A stretch of DNA of 64,000 nucleotides from Desmodesmus armatus (Eukaryota; Chlorophyta; Chlorophyceae; Sphaeropleales; Scenedesmaceae): NCBI GenBank assembly GCA_007449985.2, contig VIIQ02000842.1, positions 62,001-126,000 of the forward strand, given 5' to 3'. Position numbers and translations under genes: made by a program. A model generated the notes under the pieces. It worked only from the letters and a program-made list of their open reading frames with translations, had not been told where the DNA came from and made no database searches. Positions within the stretch are counted from its first letter, which is position 1, and the number at the start of each line of letters is the position of its first letter. This document shows, one piece after another, positions 10,501 to 23,600 of the stretch.

Positions 10501-13500
10501 CCCGGGGCACACCAGTAACCTGCAGCTAGGCCTGCGATCGGCCCTGAGGCATTGGTGGGGTCTTGCCCAAGTCTCAACGCTCTTGGAAACATATGACGGT
10601 GGTGAATCGTGCTGCTGTGCTGACGTCATGCTGTGCTGTGCTGTGTAGGTCACTACTCAGGACACTTCTCAACTCCAGAGTTTGCTGCTGCCCTGGCTAC
10701 CATTCCCTTCCACTTCAGCTGGGATGGTAAGCACGCCATGTCACTGCTGCAAGTGTGCTTGTCCTGTTGTGCTCACCAACACTACCATGTGGCATCAACA
10801 TTGTCATGATGAACAAACGCCTTCAGCAGCACACGCGCCCACGCTATTAGCTAGCTTCGCATCTACGTTCCATGCCCAACATACCCCTGACTGCAGCACA
10901 GAAACCACAGCCACAGCCACAGAAAGAGACTTCACAACTGACATGCCATGCTGTGTCTTTTGCTTGTGCAGACCACGACATCTTTGACGTGAGTGGGCAG
11001 CAAGTGCTGAGCGCTGTCAAAAGCCTAGCTCGGCCAGGCCGGCGGCTCCCAATTTGTAGATTCTTTCAGTTGACCCATTGCCAGTGCCCTCGTCATCGGC
11101 CACATGCACCTACGTGTGTGCTGCTTGACTTCCGCACCACAGCATAATGAGTCCCGCTTGTGTCACTGTACACAGGCAGGCTTGCACCCAGCCTGCACCA
11201 TGCTGCTAACCGCAGTTCCTGACATTCAATGTTGAGTTGTGCGATGCCTGCTGCATTCCGCGTTGTTGTCTGTCCAGGGATGGGGCAGCTACCCAGACTA
11301 CCTGCAGCAGTCTGCTGTGTTCCAGGGCATGTTTGCTGTGGCAAGGTGAGCAGATGGAGGGTTGTGTTAGCTGCGTTGTGTGATGTATGTGCCGGTCGTC
11401 TGGCCTCTGTTCAAGCCAGCGTGCCGCCAGCATTGACAAGCTGGGTGTATGTAACGTGCGTGTCATCTTCATGTGTCACGTGACGCACCTGCCTGAACGG
11501 CTCTCTCAAGTGCATGCATGCCAGCAGGGTGCCAAGTGCATGTACGGCAGCGTACATTCTTGGGGCCTCCTGTATGATTCAACCACTGGTGATGCTGTGA
11601 GTCGTTGAGGTGTCACGTCACGTTGCGGCCGGAGGGATTTTGACGGCGTGCGCCGACCTCGCTTTGTGTATGACTGTCGCTTCAGGCGCTTCTACCTGCT
11701 GTTCCAGCAGCACTGCCGCTACGACAACGCCACAACCATCAGCAAGACCATTGGAGAGTATAGCTACCATGCGGTGAGCCTAGGATACCCCAGGTCACCT
11801 CATCACATGCTATCTGCATGGCCAAAGCCTGCAACTCCAGTAGAAATAACAGCGGCTGGTGAACTGACAGCTTGAATCTGGGTTGACCGATGGATCCAGG
11901 CATGCGCCTGTCGCCCACAAACCCTCCACAAGCTGGCTTTGTACATTCAGGAGGGCTGCAAGGCCTGCAGCTGGCAGGTGGACAATCCATACAGACACAG
12001 ACAGCGGGTGACCCCAATACACTGGTCATGCTGTGTCTGCTGGTGCAGCAAATTTGAGATTCACCAGAGTTTAAACTCTGCCTATCCCTGTTGCAGGTGC
12101 GCAACATTGGCCCCAACGCCATCCTGCTGTCACCAGACACGCGCAGCGAGCGCACCATCCACCAGGTGGGTGGGCATGCAGGTCAAGCCAGGATCCTCAG
12201 CCTGGCAATCACAGCGTTTGTGCCTGTGCTGCACACAACAGCGTGGGTGCTGACGGCATCATACCGCCAGGATGGTCAGCCCTCTGCCTCAGCCAGCCGC
12301 TGTTAACATCTGGGGGCTGCTGCTGTTACGAGATGTCAGTGTTTGCAATCAGGCCTGCCTGGCTCTATTCACGGTGCGGAAGTGTCCAGCGTTGTTCCAT
12401 TCCTGCTGACAAGTGCCTTACTCCTGCTGTCATGTGTGTTCGATATCATGCTGTGCTGGCATGCCTGCTTGTCCGCTCCTGCAGGTGCTACCCCCTCAGG
12501 CTTGGGATGTACTGTTCAGGGAGGTTGAGCGCCGCCTGGCTGCCCGCCCTGGTGCTGTGCAGCACCTGATCGTGCTGCTGCCAGTGCCCATCGTGTATCC
12601 AAAGATCCCTGTCAGCGAGACCGTGCTGGGAGCCATATCAAGTGAGTCTGAGAAGCTGCTGCAGCTGCAGCTGCAGCTGCAGGACCCTACCTCGCCACGT
12701 CAGCACATGTGCTGTACAGTGGTTGTCTTGGGGTTTTACTAAGGCTGAGGTTAATCACCAGGGGTGTGCAGGGGCTTGAACCTGAGGCTCCAATCATTGC
12801 AAAGTGCGTCTTTTTGAGCCAATATAGCTGTCAATTTGATGGAACCTGCTGCTGTGTACGTGAAGGGGCACATGCCAGCAGTCACTGAGTGTTTTGCAAG
12901 TGTCACAGGCGGCTCGGCAGGGCATCACGGCAGGCGCGGCCCCAGTGCATAGCAGTCCAGCATGCCCCTGGCTCTCCTGCTGTGTACCTTATACTGTGCA
13001 ATGAGCCCTGCTGACCTTATTGCTGGTGCACTTGCCGACCATGTTGCTGTCGTGCAGCTGCCATGGCTAGCCAGAAGGGCATGCGTGACTACTTGAAGAA
13101 GCTGAACCTACCGTCAGGTGCACTGAGTCAGTTCAATGAGCCCGACCTGCTGGATGACTTGCTGGACCACTGGACCAGTAATGACCACGTACAGGAGCGG
13201 CAGATGCTGGTCAGGAGGCTGCAGGTGCGCTGGCTTATGTGGCACTTCGACAAGGAAGTGCCTCAGGCTTGCGTGGCCCACCAGCAGGTGTTGGCATAGC
13301 CAAGTTTTGCTTGTTGCGCACAGTGTCATGGCAGGGAAGGACAGCTGTGCAGCAGCACAAACGTACATGTGCGTCACTGCGCGTCACAACAGTTCGGCAT
13401 TCGATATTTATATTATATTGTATAAGAATGAGACTAAGACCTTGCTGTCTGCATCTGCTGTGCAGGGCATTGCCACGGCCTACAGCGTGCGCGTCACCTT

Positions 13501-15381
13501 CATCTCAGGCGATGTGCATGTGGGCGCATTTGGATGCTTCCAGGCCCACCCCAAGCAGCACATCCGAGTGGTGGATCCTAAGTACATGCTGCAGGTGGGG
13601 GGGCTGTGGAAGGCTTCGGCATGGCAATCAGGCTTGATTGCTCGCTAATTGACATGATCAGCACGAGCTGAGGATAGAGTAATCTACCTAGTAAAGAGTA
13701 CTACCTAGTAAGAGTACTACCTAGTAATCTACCTAGTAGGCGCTCTCCAGTCTCGGTGCTTCCCCTGCAGCTGATCAAGGCTTCATCAGTATGCAAGCGC
13801 TATGAACCCCGCCCCTTGGTAGCTGTACCACAGCGATGCAGCAAGTGCTGTGGGTCACTGACGCTGGCCGCTTTCATGAAGTCGGGTCCCAAGGTTGACA
13901 AGCCTACCGGTGACGCTGTCTGCTTTGATAAAGTTGGGTCCCGAAGTTGCTGATGCCCCTGCATTGCCTTGCAGGTGATCAGCAGTGCCATCGGGAATGA
14001 GCCGCCTCCCCAGGGCGTCCTGACTGCCCTTGAGACCACAAGCATGGCCACCACAGCTATGGTGGTGAGTCAATACTGCGCAGCTCAAACCAGTGCTTTC
14101 ACGGTTATGGCAAAAGCGTGCTCTGGTAGTTGCTTATGTCCCCATGACAGAACACAGGATTTGGTTTCGGTGCAGAGCATACCGTTGGGCTGCCGTGATC
14201 AGCAACCATGCACCTGCGTTTGCATACTCCAGGACTCGGTTGGAAGCACCATATGGCTATATGCATAGCCTCGTTCTGCCAGAATAATTTCCAGCAGTGG
14301 TGGGACTGATTTCTGGCAATTAATCGGGTTCTGTCAACTGAAGTGCAGCAGTCTTTCTCCACCACGTGGTACACTAGGCGCACACATCACACACGGGTCT
14401 TGTATGCTCGCATCCTTGTCAGTTGGGCGTCTACAATCTCTGTGAAGCACCTACCAGCCGTGGAATCATCATGGTGAAGCCCGCAATGTCAATTGGAAAC
14501 CTGTCATGCACCGACATGCCCTGCAGGACACGCTGGACAAGATGATCAAGGCCTTTGACCAGCGCAAGAAGCTGAAGGGGGCCCGTAACTATTGTGAGGT
14601 GACAGTGCTGGACCACACCACTGACGCATCCACAGGGGCACCACAGCCACCAGGTACGAAACATGCCTGTTTCATGACCCTAGCTAGGGTCATGCACTGC
14701 AGTCTGCTCAGGTTGCGGTTGACGACATGCACACCCGATGCAAATGCACAGCTAGGGGCAGCAAAAGGGTCTCTATCAGTACTCAAATAGAGCACCACAG
14801 CCACCAGGTACGCAGCCGGGACATCCACTGCAGTCTGCTCAGCTTGCGGTCAATTACACGCACACCTGTTTCTGAATCAGTGTGGTGAATGTACTTCATG
14901 CACAGCTACCGACTGCATGTGCATCAGCAGAAGGTGTCTATAGTGTGTCTGTCTTGTAGCCCAGCGGGTTCCTGTGCCCCATGATGCGAGCAGGCATGCA
15001 GATACTTCCGTTCCTGTTAGTAAGCAGCACAGCCAGTGAGGGAGGGCCCTTGCAAACATGTCGTCCACTCACCAGGGCGCACCGCCATCACCTGTTTGTT
15101 TCTGTTGTCTTCAACTTCCCACAGGAGGCCTTGCTTTCACCCTTAGGGTGGAGACGGGTCTACCTGGGCGGCCCACAGGCATTGAGACATTCACACAGGT
15201 GGCCCCTGTGCTGCTGGCAGGGCCCCGGGCTGCCGAGGCTGCACCCTACGTGGTTGAGGTCAAGACTCCTGGTGTTACAGGCATCATGAGCACTGTGTTG
15301 CCTGGGGAGACCGGGAAGCAGGTGCAACAGGGCCTCAAGACGGCAGGGCACAAGCTGGCAAACTTCCTGGCACGTGTGTAA
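7511..15381 (+). CDS. PhoD-like metallophosphatase, 17 exons
   Basis: This is a PhoD-like phosphatase of the type found in fungi and algae, a calcineurin-fold metal-dependent phosphohydrolase. Exons: 7511-7880, 8166-8459, 8856-8981, 9406-9541, 9896-9979, 10301-10361, 10649-10726, 10972-10988, 11278-11345, 11686-11773, 12097-12165, 12485-12641, 13058-13224, 13466-13594, 13975-14064, 14527-14653, 15125-15381 (TAA). All junction phases close. Seen in order: a Pro/Gly/Tyr-rich N-terminus, RFNDYEPATGTMDLSVLVV, GGDQLYCDPVFELP, the metal-site run WDDHDIFDGWGSYP, LLSPDTRSERT, and ITFISGDVHVGAF-like VRVTFISGDVHVGAFG. Exon 8 is only 17 nt and encodes most of DDHDIFD. Exon 1 needs one more base: the frame of the ATG (to about 7668) and the PGQGYP-repeat frame that joins exon 2 differ by one, so the sequence carries a frameshift or an error. 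Corrected length is about 772 residues. The substrate is unknown. Confidence 0.88.
8008..8059. repeat. poly-C tracts and (CA)n microsatellite
   Basis: Two C runs (about 8008-8018 and 8033-8045) and a CA repeat to 8059 lie in intron 1 of the PhoD-like gene. This is simple repeat, prone to length error. Confidence 0.9.
13679..13739. repeat. short tandem repeat, CTACCTAGTA units
   Basis: Four imperfect units sharing CTACCTAGTA, spaced by AAGAGTA-type linkers, lie in intron 14 of the PhoD-like gene. It is AT-richer than its surroundings. Confidence 0.85.
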
Positions 15382-17034
15382 TGTTGGAGAGTGCTATGAG
15401 GAGGGTGCTATAAGGAGGGTGTTGTTGGCTTCAGCAAGGGTGGGTAAATCTCCAAGGTGGTACACACGGCTCTTTGCACAAGCTTGCACTGTGTTGAGTG
15501 AGAGGGGTTTTGTAGGCTGATCCAGCAAACAGAATTCTCTTGGAGTGTGGAGCAGTATGACGTGCTTCTGCAATCGTGTGGGGCTGGCTGCGCCAATATT
15601 GTTGGTTGGATCAAGGTGGTGAGCAGCCTCTGTCTGGCGCTGGGTGGCATCAAGCATGCCAGCATCTGCTGTATGTTGTCGAGGGGCCTCAGGAGGGGTC
15701 AAGAAATGTTGCTTTGTGCATATGTTCTGCCCTAGGAGTCGGGTCTGGTCCTTGTACAGCAGGCAGCTCATAACAGCTGCAGATTGTGTTTACAAGCAGG
15801 TACACAACGTAGTATCAAGCGTGGGGAATGGTGGGGCCCCCAGGGCCCCAGGGTGGCCTACGTGTTTGCCAGCTGCCCACAGTTGCATCCGGGGATGGTT
15901 CGCCCAGTCCAACTCTCATGCTGCTACTAAACTGCTGCCAGTTCGTCTGGCCCTTTGATCGGCCCGGCAGAAAACTGATGCGGTGTGAGTGCAGAGTACT
16001 GCGGCTAGTTGTGTTGCGTATGACCATGGGCTATGTGTGGCAGCCTGTGCTGCGGCGGCAGCTAATAGTTGAATCATAAAATGGGCATGCCAGGGGTGCC
16101 GCCCGGCACTTCTGTGTGGGCTCCAGACCCCGGGGTTGAGTGAGGGGGATGGGTTGAGGTTTGTTGAGGATTTGCTGCCGCATGGCACGCTCCAATGGAT
16201 GCAGCTGCAAGCAGCCTGTGACAACAGCAGCACACAAGCGTTGTACAAATGCAGGGTGCACATGCCTCCTTGTTTCGCATGGTGTGTGGCGTGTACCGGT
16301 GTGGTGTGGTGGTGTGTGTTCTTGCATGTCATCACCACTGGCTTGGACAAAACACTGTGACCTGCTCTGTAACATCTGTGGACCACTTCACCCAGGCTGA
16401 CTTGTGTGTCATTCATTGACGTAATCTGTGTGGTGTGCGACGCACACTGTGCGTTTACTGCAGTTGCTGGCCCCACGTGATGACCCGAGCGCTGCAATGC
16501 CTCACATTACTAATCAAGGTTGCGACGACTGGCACCACAACAAGCTCATTGACATGCCAGTACCACTCTTGGCACTGCATCCACATCAATGTTAGGGCAA
16601 TTACAATCGCCCAGCCATGCATAGGCCGCTGTTTGCAGCTGCAGCTTGCAAAGCATTGTTGGAGAAGTGCGCACCGCACTGCTCATAGGCCAGCACCGGT
16701 CAAGGCTCCAACCTTGCACGCGGTGAACAGAACACGCCACGCAGGTGTGCGCTCACACCGACAAGCAACCCCCAGTCAGTCGCACCCTCTTGCGTGCAGC
16801 CGTCATTCCAGACACAGAGACACAGATCAGTCGTGCAACACCAACACCAGTGTACATATATACACACTACAGTCCCTCCCACATGTGTGCAACATGCCTG
16901 GCTGCACACCTGCAGTCAAAACCACCAGCTGTCGCCATCATGAGCGCCAAGGAAAATCTGTACAGACACAATCCGCAACAACATGGGTGGGTGTCACAAT
17001 CACACTACTAGCAGTACTGCAGCCACACCAGTCT

Positions 17035-17092
17035 AGGTTTAGGGTTTGGGGTTGAGGACCCTAACCCCTACCTAAACCCTAAGCCTCAAGCA
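17035..17092. repeat. interstitial telomere-like motifs in head-to-head orientation
   Basis: The plus strand reads GGTTTAGGGTTTGGGGTTGAGG and, after a few bases, CCCTAACCCC and CCTAAACCCTAAG. TTTAGGG-type and CCCTAAA-type motifs face each other, which is the order expected of joined chromosome ends or of a hairpin. The tract is short (under 60 bp) and degenerate. Confidence 0.6.
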
Positions 17093-17566
17093 GCCACCAG
17101 TCCACCTCCCTGCCAGCAGCACTAGCCAAGGACTCCTCGGAGGATGTACCACCACTGACAAAACACATGACACACGTGCGGGCTCAGTTGTTCACACACA
17201 ACATGCACAACTATGGGGTACTCAATGCAGTGGGTTAGCCGCCTGTCAACCCCCTTGTAAGGCGCTGCCTCCGTTGCAGACCTGGCCTGGCAACCCTATG
17301 CTTGTCACCAACCAACACCACAGCCCTGCAGACATGACTGCACACCAGCGCAGGCTTTGGCAGGGGTAAGGGTCGATGCAATGCATCAGCACACCTGCGT
17401 GACAACCTCTGACTGGATAGAACTTGGCAACCACACCAGAGATGGATGCAAGCCATCTGCCAGCCGACACAACAGAGAGGGCAGTGCAATACAGCCACCC
17501 CATAGCAGCAAGGTCTTCCAAATGTTGCCAGGAGACCATCCAAAAGAAATAGTAGGTTTCCCTGTA

Positions 17567-17617
17567 CTCCCAATAAAACCCTGGACTCCCAATAAAACCC
17601 TGGACTCCCAATGAAAG
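17567..17617. repeat. 19-bp tandem repeat
   Basis: Two perfect units of ctcccaataaaaccctgga (17567 and 17586) are followed by a partial third. The sequence is non-coding. Confidence 0.9.
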
Positions 17618-20600
17618 AATCACACATGGCACAGACGTCAGCTGGAGGGAGGTGATGTTACCCGGACAATTTGCTACCACCCTTCCATAGTTGCTTCACT
17701 GCAACAAAGGACACGATCAACAACTCAATGCTGTACAGTCCTGAAACCGACCCAAAAGCATGCGCGTCAAGTACGGCAGGCACTGTGCGAAATGCAACCG
17801 GGCAGAGCACCATGAGGGTCCGCCCAACACAGCCCACACAACACAGACTCAGTGCAGGCTGGCACTGTTGCAACTTGCATCCCGGACATGTACTTTGTCA
17901 GCTAAGCATGACCACAATAATTGCTATTGCCTGCAGCGCTCGCCATTTACTGCTGGGTTTTGTCAGGGTGGAGGACGGAAACAGCACACACAACCATACT
18001 GAGCTGGTGGGCATGTGCAGCATGCACAAGATACGCAACAAGCAGCCAGCAACAGAGGCATTGCCAAACACAATCATCATCACCATCACATGAGGGTCTA
18101 GAGGGCTTGCACATATAGCACCAATTGTACCCAAGAAATTGATGATGGTTTCAGATGCACCCAAGTGCTGGCACTGGCACCAGCAAACCAAACAATACCT
18201 CATCACACAATCTGTGCCACCCAACACTGATCCCAGAAATTGGACAAACGCCACCTTGCCCTGTCAGCAAAACCCAGTCCGTCTGGATCAGGCCTGCCAA
18301 GCAGGAAACAACACCTTCGCCCATGACAGCCTATACGCTCTCTTATAGAATGCAGCAGCCAAAAGACATACCCTTCTCCATGCTATTGCACCATGCTAGG
18401 GGACAAGCTTGAGCAAGACCCCACACGCTGCCTGCAGTCACACCCACAACCCGCAAGACACACAATTGAGTGGCCCCAGATCCTGCCTTTGGGCGCCCTC
18501 ATAGCGGTCGGCTGGCGCTACCACAGTGCTCCTCACACTGCAGCCCCTGTTGACTGGCTGGCTGGCTGAAATGCTTGCAGTTGCAACCGCATCAACACCG
18601 CACCGCACAACAGGTGACCATGCTCTTATGAGAAACCACTTTCTTTTGGCAACGCTTTTACCCACCCCAGGCGTACAGGGTGAGCAGCCCGTGCCTGCCT
18701 TGTCCCAGGCAAGATCACAGTTGCGACCTATCTCCTGCCAGACTGGGCGTATTGTTGTGCACATGGGTGACACCCACATGGAACCGGACAACTGACAGAT
18801 CCTTACCACCAACAAACCATAGACAGCACATACAACAAACCTCCAGCAACACGAGGAGGCCAGTCCAATCCCAAACAGCGGCCTGTTTGGGGCCGGGCTG
18901 TAGCATGAGCAGCGCTTACCGTCTGGACGCCGACTGATCCCGACAAAAGCCATTCCATACCCCCCTAGGCATGCAGATAACACGATCGACCCAGCGGCCC
19001 GCAGCTGTGAATAACTGACCACCTCGGCTGTGCATAAAGTCAAGCTGCCCCGCATGCATGTTGACCTGTGCTGACACCCTCAAGGGGATGCACAGCCATA
19101 GCTGTCGCCCGGTGAGCAGACAACACGGTAGAAGCTAGGCACAACAGCAACCAAGCCCTATGCAGTGCTTCAGAACAGTGTCTTCCCTGCTGAACCTTGA
19201 ACCTCGAACCTCAAAGCAACAGCAACATGCATTCTGCACAGGCTTCCTGCAAGCAAACCTGAGGCTTGGCCTGCAGGCTAACCGCTCACATCACACCCAA
19301 TGTGGGTGTGAGCCAGCAGCAGGTTGTGTTGAGGGTCCTGCAGTTGCATCAAAAAGCATGCGGGATCCTGCACTGAATACATTACCGCCAAAACAGCAGA
19401 ATGGTGGCAGCAGCAACAACAACTGCCACAAGGCGGTGTGACAAGTGCACGGTTTGCATGTGCATGGTAACCTGTCTGCAACACAAGCAACTCTCCTGCA
19501 CTGTGGTGTCCACAGCGAACAACGCTTGCGCTGCCATTACTGTTGCGCAGCGGGACAGAGAGCCCAACATGCCTGAAACGACAGGTAAATTGACATGTTG
19601 GCAACAAAAAGCTGAGGCAGCACAGACAACGTGGACATGCAGGTTCATGACGGCAGCGTAATAAATCAGAGAGTAACCGCACCCCGCAGCGCAGCTATGG
19701 CACTCTTTCGGCAGGTGTTGAAAAGCTATCTTCTACACATGGTGCAATCAAGGCTGCAGCACCTGCTCAACAGTGACTCCACCACGTGAGCAATGCAGGC
19801 TGCAAGCCAAACAAAGGGCGGGAACATAGCTCGACTTGTTGTCACACACGTGTGAACAACAACAAACGTGCCCTGCTACGAGCAGCATGAGCACCAGGTC
19901 TCAGTGGGCCTAAGCCCTGGAACGCAGATACATTGAAACCAACAGTGGTTCATACTGGCCGGCTGTGCAGGAAAGGATCAGCACAACGGACGCCCGCCCG
20001 CCCAAACAGCAGCACCCGGCAGCTTGCAAAACAACGGGCTAGCCCGTACGAACAAGGGTGGACGCATGGCATGCGCACAAGCGGTGCGGCAGCCACCACA
20101 CAATATTGCTGTGGTCACGGCTCAAGGACAGCACAGCGCACGGTCAAGGGCAGCACAGCGCACGGTGGTATGCCGTGGCGAATGTGTGCTGCGCCATCTC
20201 AACGCAGCCAAGACCACAGACAAGCAGCAACGTCGCACAAGCCTTGTGCTGCAGTCCAATCAAGCTAGCCCATAAAGGGAATACCTCCGTCGACAAGCTG
20301 TTCCCAGAACAGGGGAGTTCACTCGCCCACTAAGTGCCCAAGCAGCGGCGCCTAGTCGGCAAGCACCACAACTGTTCAAAAACGGGTGGATGCAGCACCC
20401 AGGGCTCTCCAAGCAGCAGGTACACTCTCTGCCCCAAAAATCGCAACATTAACTTTCAACAATCTTTCAAACAATGAGACGCCACGCCCGCTTGCAGGAT
20501 CCAGGTGCCAAACACAACAACAGGGAAGGGCAGGCCGCGCAGTATCCGTACGCCCTGGCTGCGCCCTCCCAACAACTACCCAGAACCCACAACTCAGTTC

Positions 20601-20678
20601 CTCTCTTGAACGTCCAAACTGCAGTACAACACGGTCACAATCAGGCAACAAGCACAGGGCCATTCCTCAGACGAACCA

Positions 20679-23600
20679 CTAGCGCTTGCTGTGGTTGCTC
20701 ATCTGCTCACACAAACCACATGCGGTTGCTGCGCACCGACGTGTCGTTATCCAGCTGGTTCTCCAAATCTGACATTGAGGGGAGCTCACCACACCACCAG
20801 CTGCAGCAGCAACCCTACCACAGGCAACAGGAGGCCGCCGGATTGGCCGGGCTGCTGGCACTGCACTCCCCGGCCGCTCAGCTGCCACCCCTGCAGCACT
20901 AGGACCCTCCTCGCCCAGAAACAGCACAGTGTCGCTCCCCAAGGGGCTCCCCGTGTCCGGGAACAGCGCACTGAGCGACACATGGCTCAAAGGAGTGCTG
21001 GAATTCCCGGGCGACAGCGTGACACCATGCTTCCCACTCCCGCCAGCTCCCGCCACCCCTGTGGCCAACTGCTGCAGGCCACTGGGGGTGGGTGGGCCAT
21101 GCGGCGACGGCCCACGCTGCTTCTGCGGCAGCAGAGCCTGCAGCGCAGGGAGTGTATCCACGCCCGCCGGCGGCTGCTGCTGCTCCTGCCTGCCGGCAGC
21201 ATTGCGACTGCTGCCAGCGTCACTGGCGGCTGGTGCTGCTGCTGCCCCCAGCGCATTTGCTGCGCTCTGAACCCTGTGCTGCCTGTCCAGCACCATGAGG
21301 TGCAGGCACTGTCGCAGGACAGACACAGAAGGGCGGTCTGCGGGGTCGGCTGCCCAGCACTGACGCATGAGGAGGGAGTAGTCAGCCGGCATGCCAGCTG
21401 GCACGCAGGGCCGCACCTTGCGCAGCACGACTGTCTCGAAGAACTGCCCGTAGTGCAGCTTGTCGAACGCCGGGTGGCCCTGGCTGTAGAGCTCCCACAC
21501 TGCGGGTGGGGGAGAGCAGGTGCATGCGCAGCGGGTCAGTTGGGTGAGTGCGTGTGTATGTGCTGCACAGGGGGCTTGCACGTGTGTGCGTGCAAGACAT
21601 CTGTCCACTTCAGATCATCAATATAGAGTAAGGGCAGTTAGTGACTGGTGTATGTTTTTGTCAACAAAGTCACCCGCTCAGCACTACATGCCACAGAAGC
21701 GTCTTTTTGTTTTCGACCACTGGCACCTGCTCAGTTGCAGGGATGCTGACTACTCAACATGCAGCTTGTGCGAGCTGACACTTACTCATGATCCCAAAGG
21801 CGTACACATCCACAGCAGGGCTGAGGCGCCCATACCTCAGCAGCCTACAGCAGCACACCAGCAACAAACACAGAGGACATCACTCAGTTCGTGCTACAGC
21901 GTCAAACCTAAACACTACCTTGCAGGGCTTCTTCTACACACACGCTCAGCAGCAACTGAGGCCGGGTGATTTCATCTAAACCCGCACTACCTGGCCTCAA
22001 CCACTCCCTGCTTGCCCGCTCGCACAGTCCCTCAACACTTACTCTGGGCTCATGTGAGACATCGTGCCACAGCTGTTGGTGGTCCGGTGGGTAGCATGGT
22101 GCGCCAGGCACCTCGCCAGGCCCAGGTCGGCCACCTTCGCACACATGGCTATGTCAGAGCTGCTGCAGCTGCTGACCAGCACGTTACGCGCGTTCATGTC
22201 CCCATGGACCACATGGTTGCTGTGGAGGGCCTCTAGCCCCTGGGCTGTGTCCTGCAGCAGCAGCAGCCGCTCCAGCATCTGCTCATCGCACTCATCTTCC
22301 ACCGCCCAGGTCGAGGCCACACCTGTGAGTGTGCCCATGTCACAATACTCCTGGACCTGAAGGGTTCAATGCACAAGACGCACGGCAGGAAATGCAGGAA
22401 CACCAGCAAGAGGAGGAACAGGAGCAGTCAGCAGTGTTATACACTTCCTGACTGCTTGTCGGTGTCGAGCATAGCTGCAGGAGCGATAGGGCACTGCTGG
22501 AAGGCAAGGGAGGCCGGCCTTTTGCAAGGGACCCAAAGTGCTCCACAGCAAGCGCTGGGTCTGGACGCGCAAAGTGAACCAGTGCGGTCGGTCACCAGCA
22601 CGTGCACTCGTGGGACTACAACAGCTGACACTGCCTCGAAACCCAGTAACGCCAAAATGACTTACCAGCCACGTCTCCGCCTTGGGCTTGAGCGCAGCGC
22701 CCTCTCCAGCACCAAACAGCCCCTGACCGTCCTCGCTGGGCCTGCTGTTGGGCTTGCTGTCAGAGCCCTTGGTCGCTACAGAACTGACGCCCAGAACCGA
22801 CTCAGCTATGGCAGTTGCTTCCTGCACCCCCTGAGCATCGAAGGAGAGGTTGGTCACAAGCACGTCCGAAGAGTCCTGGTGCCCCAGCGCTCCAGCCAGC
22901 TGCTGCTGCTGCGCCTGCCGCAGCAGCAGGACGCGCGCACTGCTGCCGCTGCCGCTGTTGCTGTTGGCGCTGTTCGGCTGCGGCGGCTGACCCCCGCCTA
23001 CTCCGCTGAGTCGCTGTGCTGAGTCTACCGTTGCCCCGCCCTGCCTCCTGGACCCTCCGGACGATTGTGAGTCGCTGAAGCTGGGCCGCTGGTTCCCTGA
23101 CCAGCTCTTGTTGCCCCTGCTGCCTGCGCCACTGTGCGACGCCTCTGAGAAAGCGTAGGTGCAGTAGTGGTAGGCTTTGACAACGTTGGGGTGCTGCAGG
23201 CTGAGCATCAGGTCCGCTTCGGCTTCTATTGCTGCCAACGTGCTGCGGTCGTGCTGGATGACCTTGCAAGCCACGTCACGCCCTGCCCACCGTGCACGAT
23301 ACACCCTGCAGTGTGCGGCCAGGGAGCACATAGTGGTGTCAATAAGCCTTTACACACCTTTTGAGACTGGCCTGTCAACTTCACAGTGGTCATGATGACG
23401 TGTACTTGTTTGGATGCAACTCGTGTGTTGAACACCCTGCCGTGCTGCATGTGATGTACTCAACCACATTGTGACGAGTGTGCAGTGGCGGGATGATACA
23501 GCTGCATCCCCATGGGGTCCACCAGCATGTGCTGTGTCTTGACGGCTCCGTATGCAAGGTGGCATGAACTAAGAAATGTCTGCTGCTGAGCCAGTTGAAC

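Larger units (their letters stand above)
15382..20678. other. long convergent intergenic region, possible undetected minus-strand gene
   Basis: About 5.3 kb lies between two convergent 3' ends. No gene could be built with closing phases. Some minus-strand segments look exon-like and hydrophobic: 19022-18919 (with AG and GTAAGC boundaries, encoding LRAAGSIVLSACLGGYGM), about 18180-18050 (LGTIGAICASPLD; IVFGNASVAGCLLRIL), and about 17800-17700. They suggest an unrecognised membrane protein, but I could not join them. It also holds a telomere-like inverted motif (17035-17092) and a 19-bp tandem repeat (17567-17617). Confidence 0.35.

Noticed and set aside
13756..13830. Extra exon candidate LIKASSVCKRYEPRPLV after a TGCAG in the PhoD-like gene
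   Set aside because: The next acceptor (13975, VISSAIGNE) joins exon 14 in phase and matches the family; the candidate adds no needed sequence and has no good donor.
15394..15771. 125-codon minus-strand open frame after the PhoD-like gene
   Set aside because: No domain-like composition, no splice partners, and it lies in the expected 3'UTR of the plus-strand gene.
18438..19055. 205-codon minus-strand open frame
   Set aside because: Taken as one exon it has several non-natural segments; only the 19022-18919 part looks exon-like, so it is noted as a possibility rather than called.
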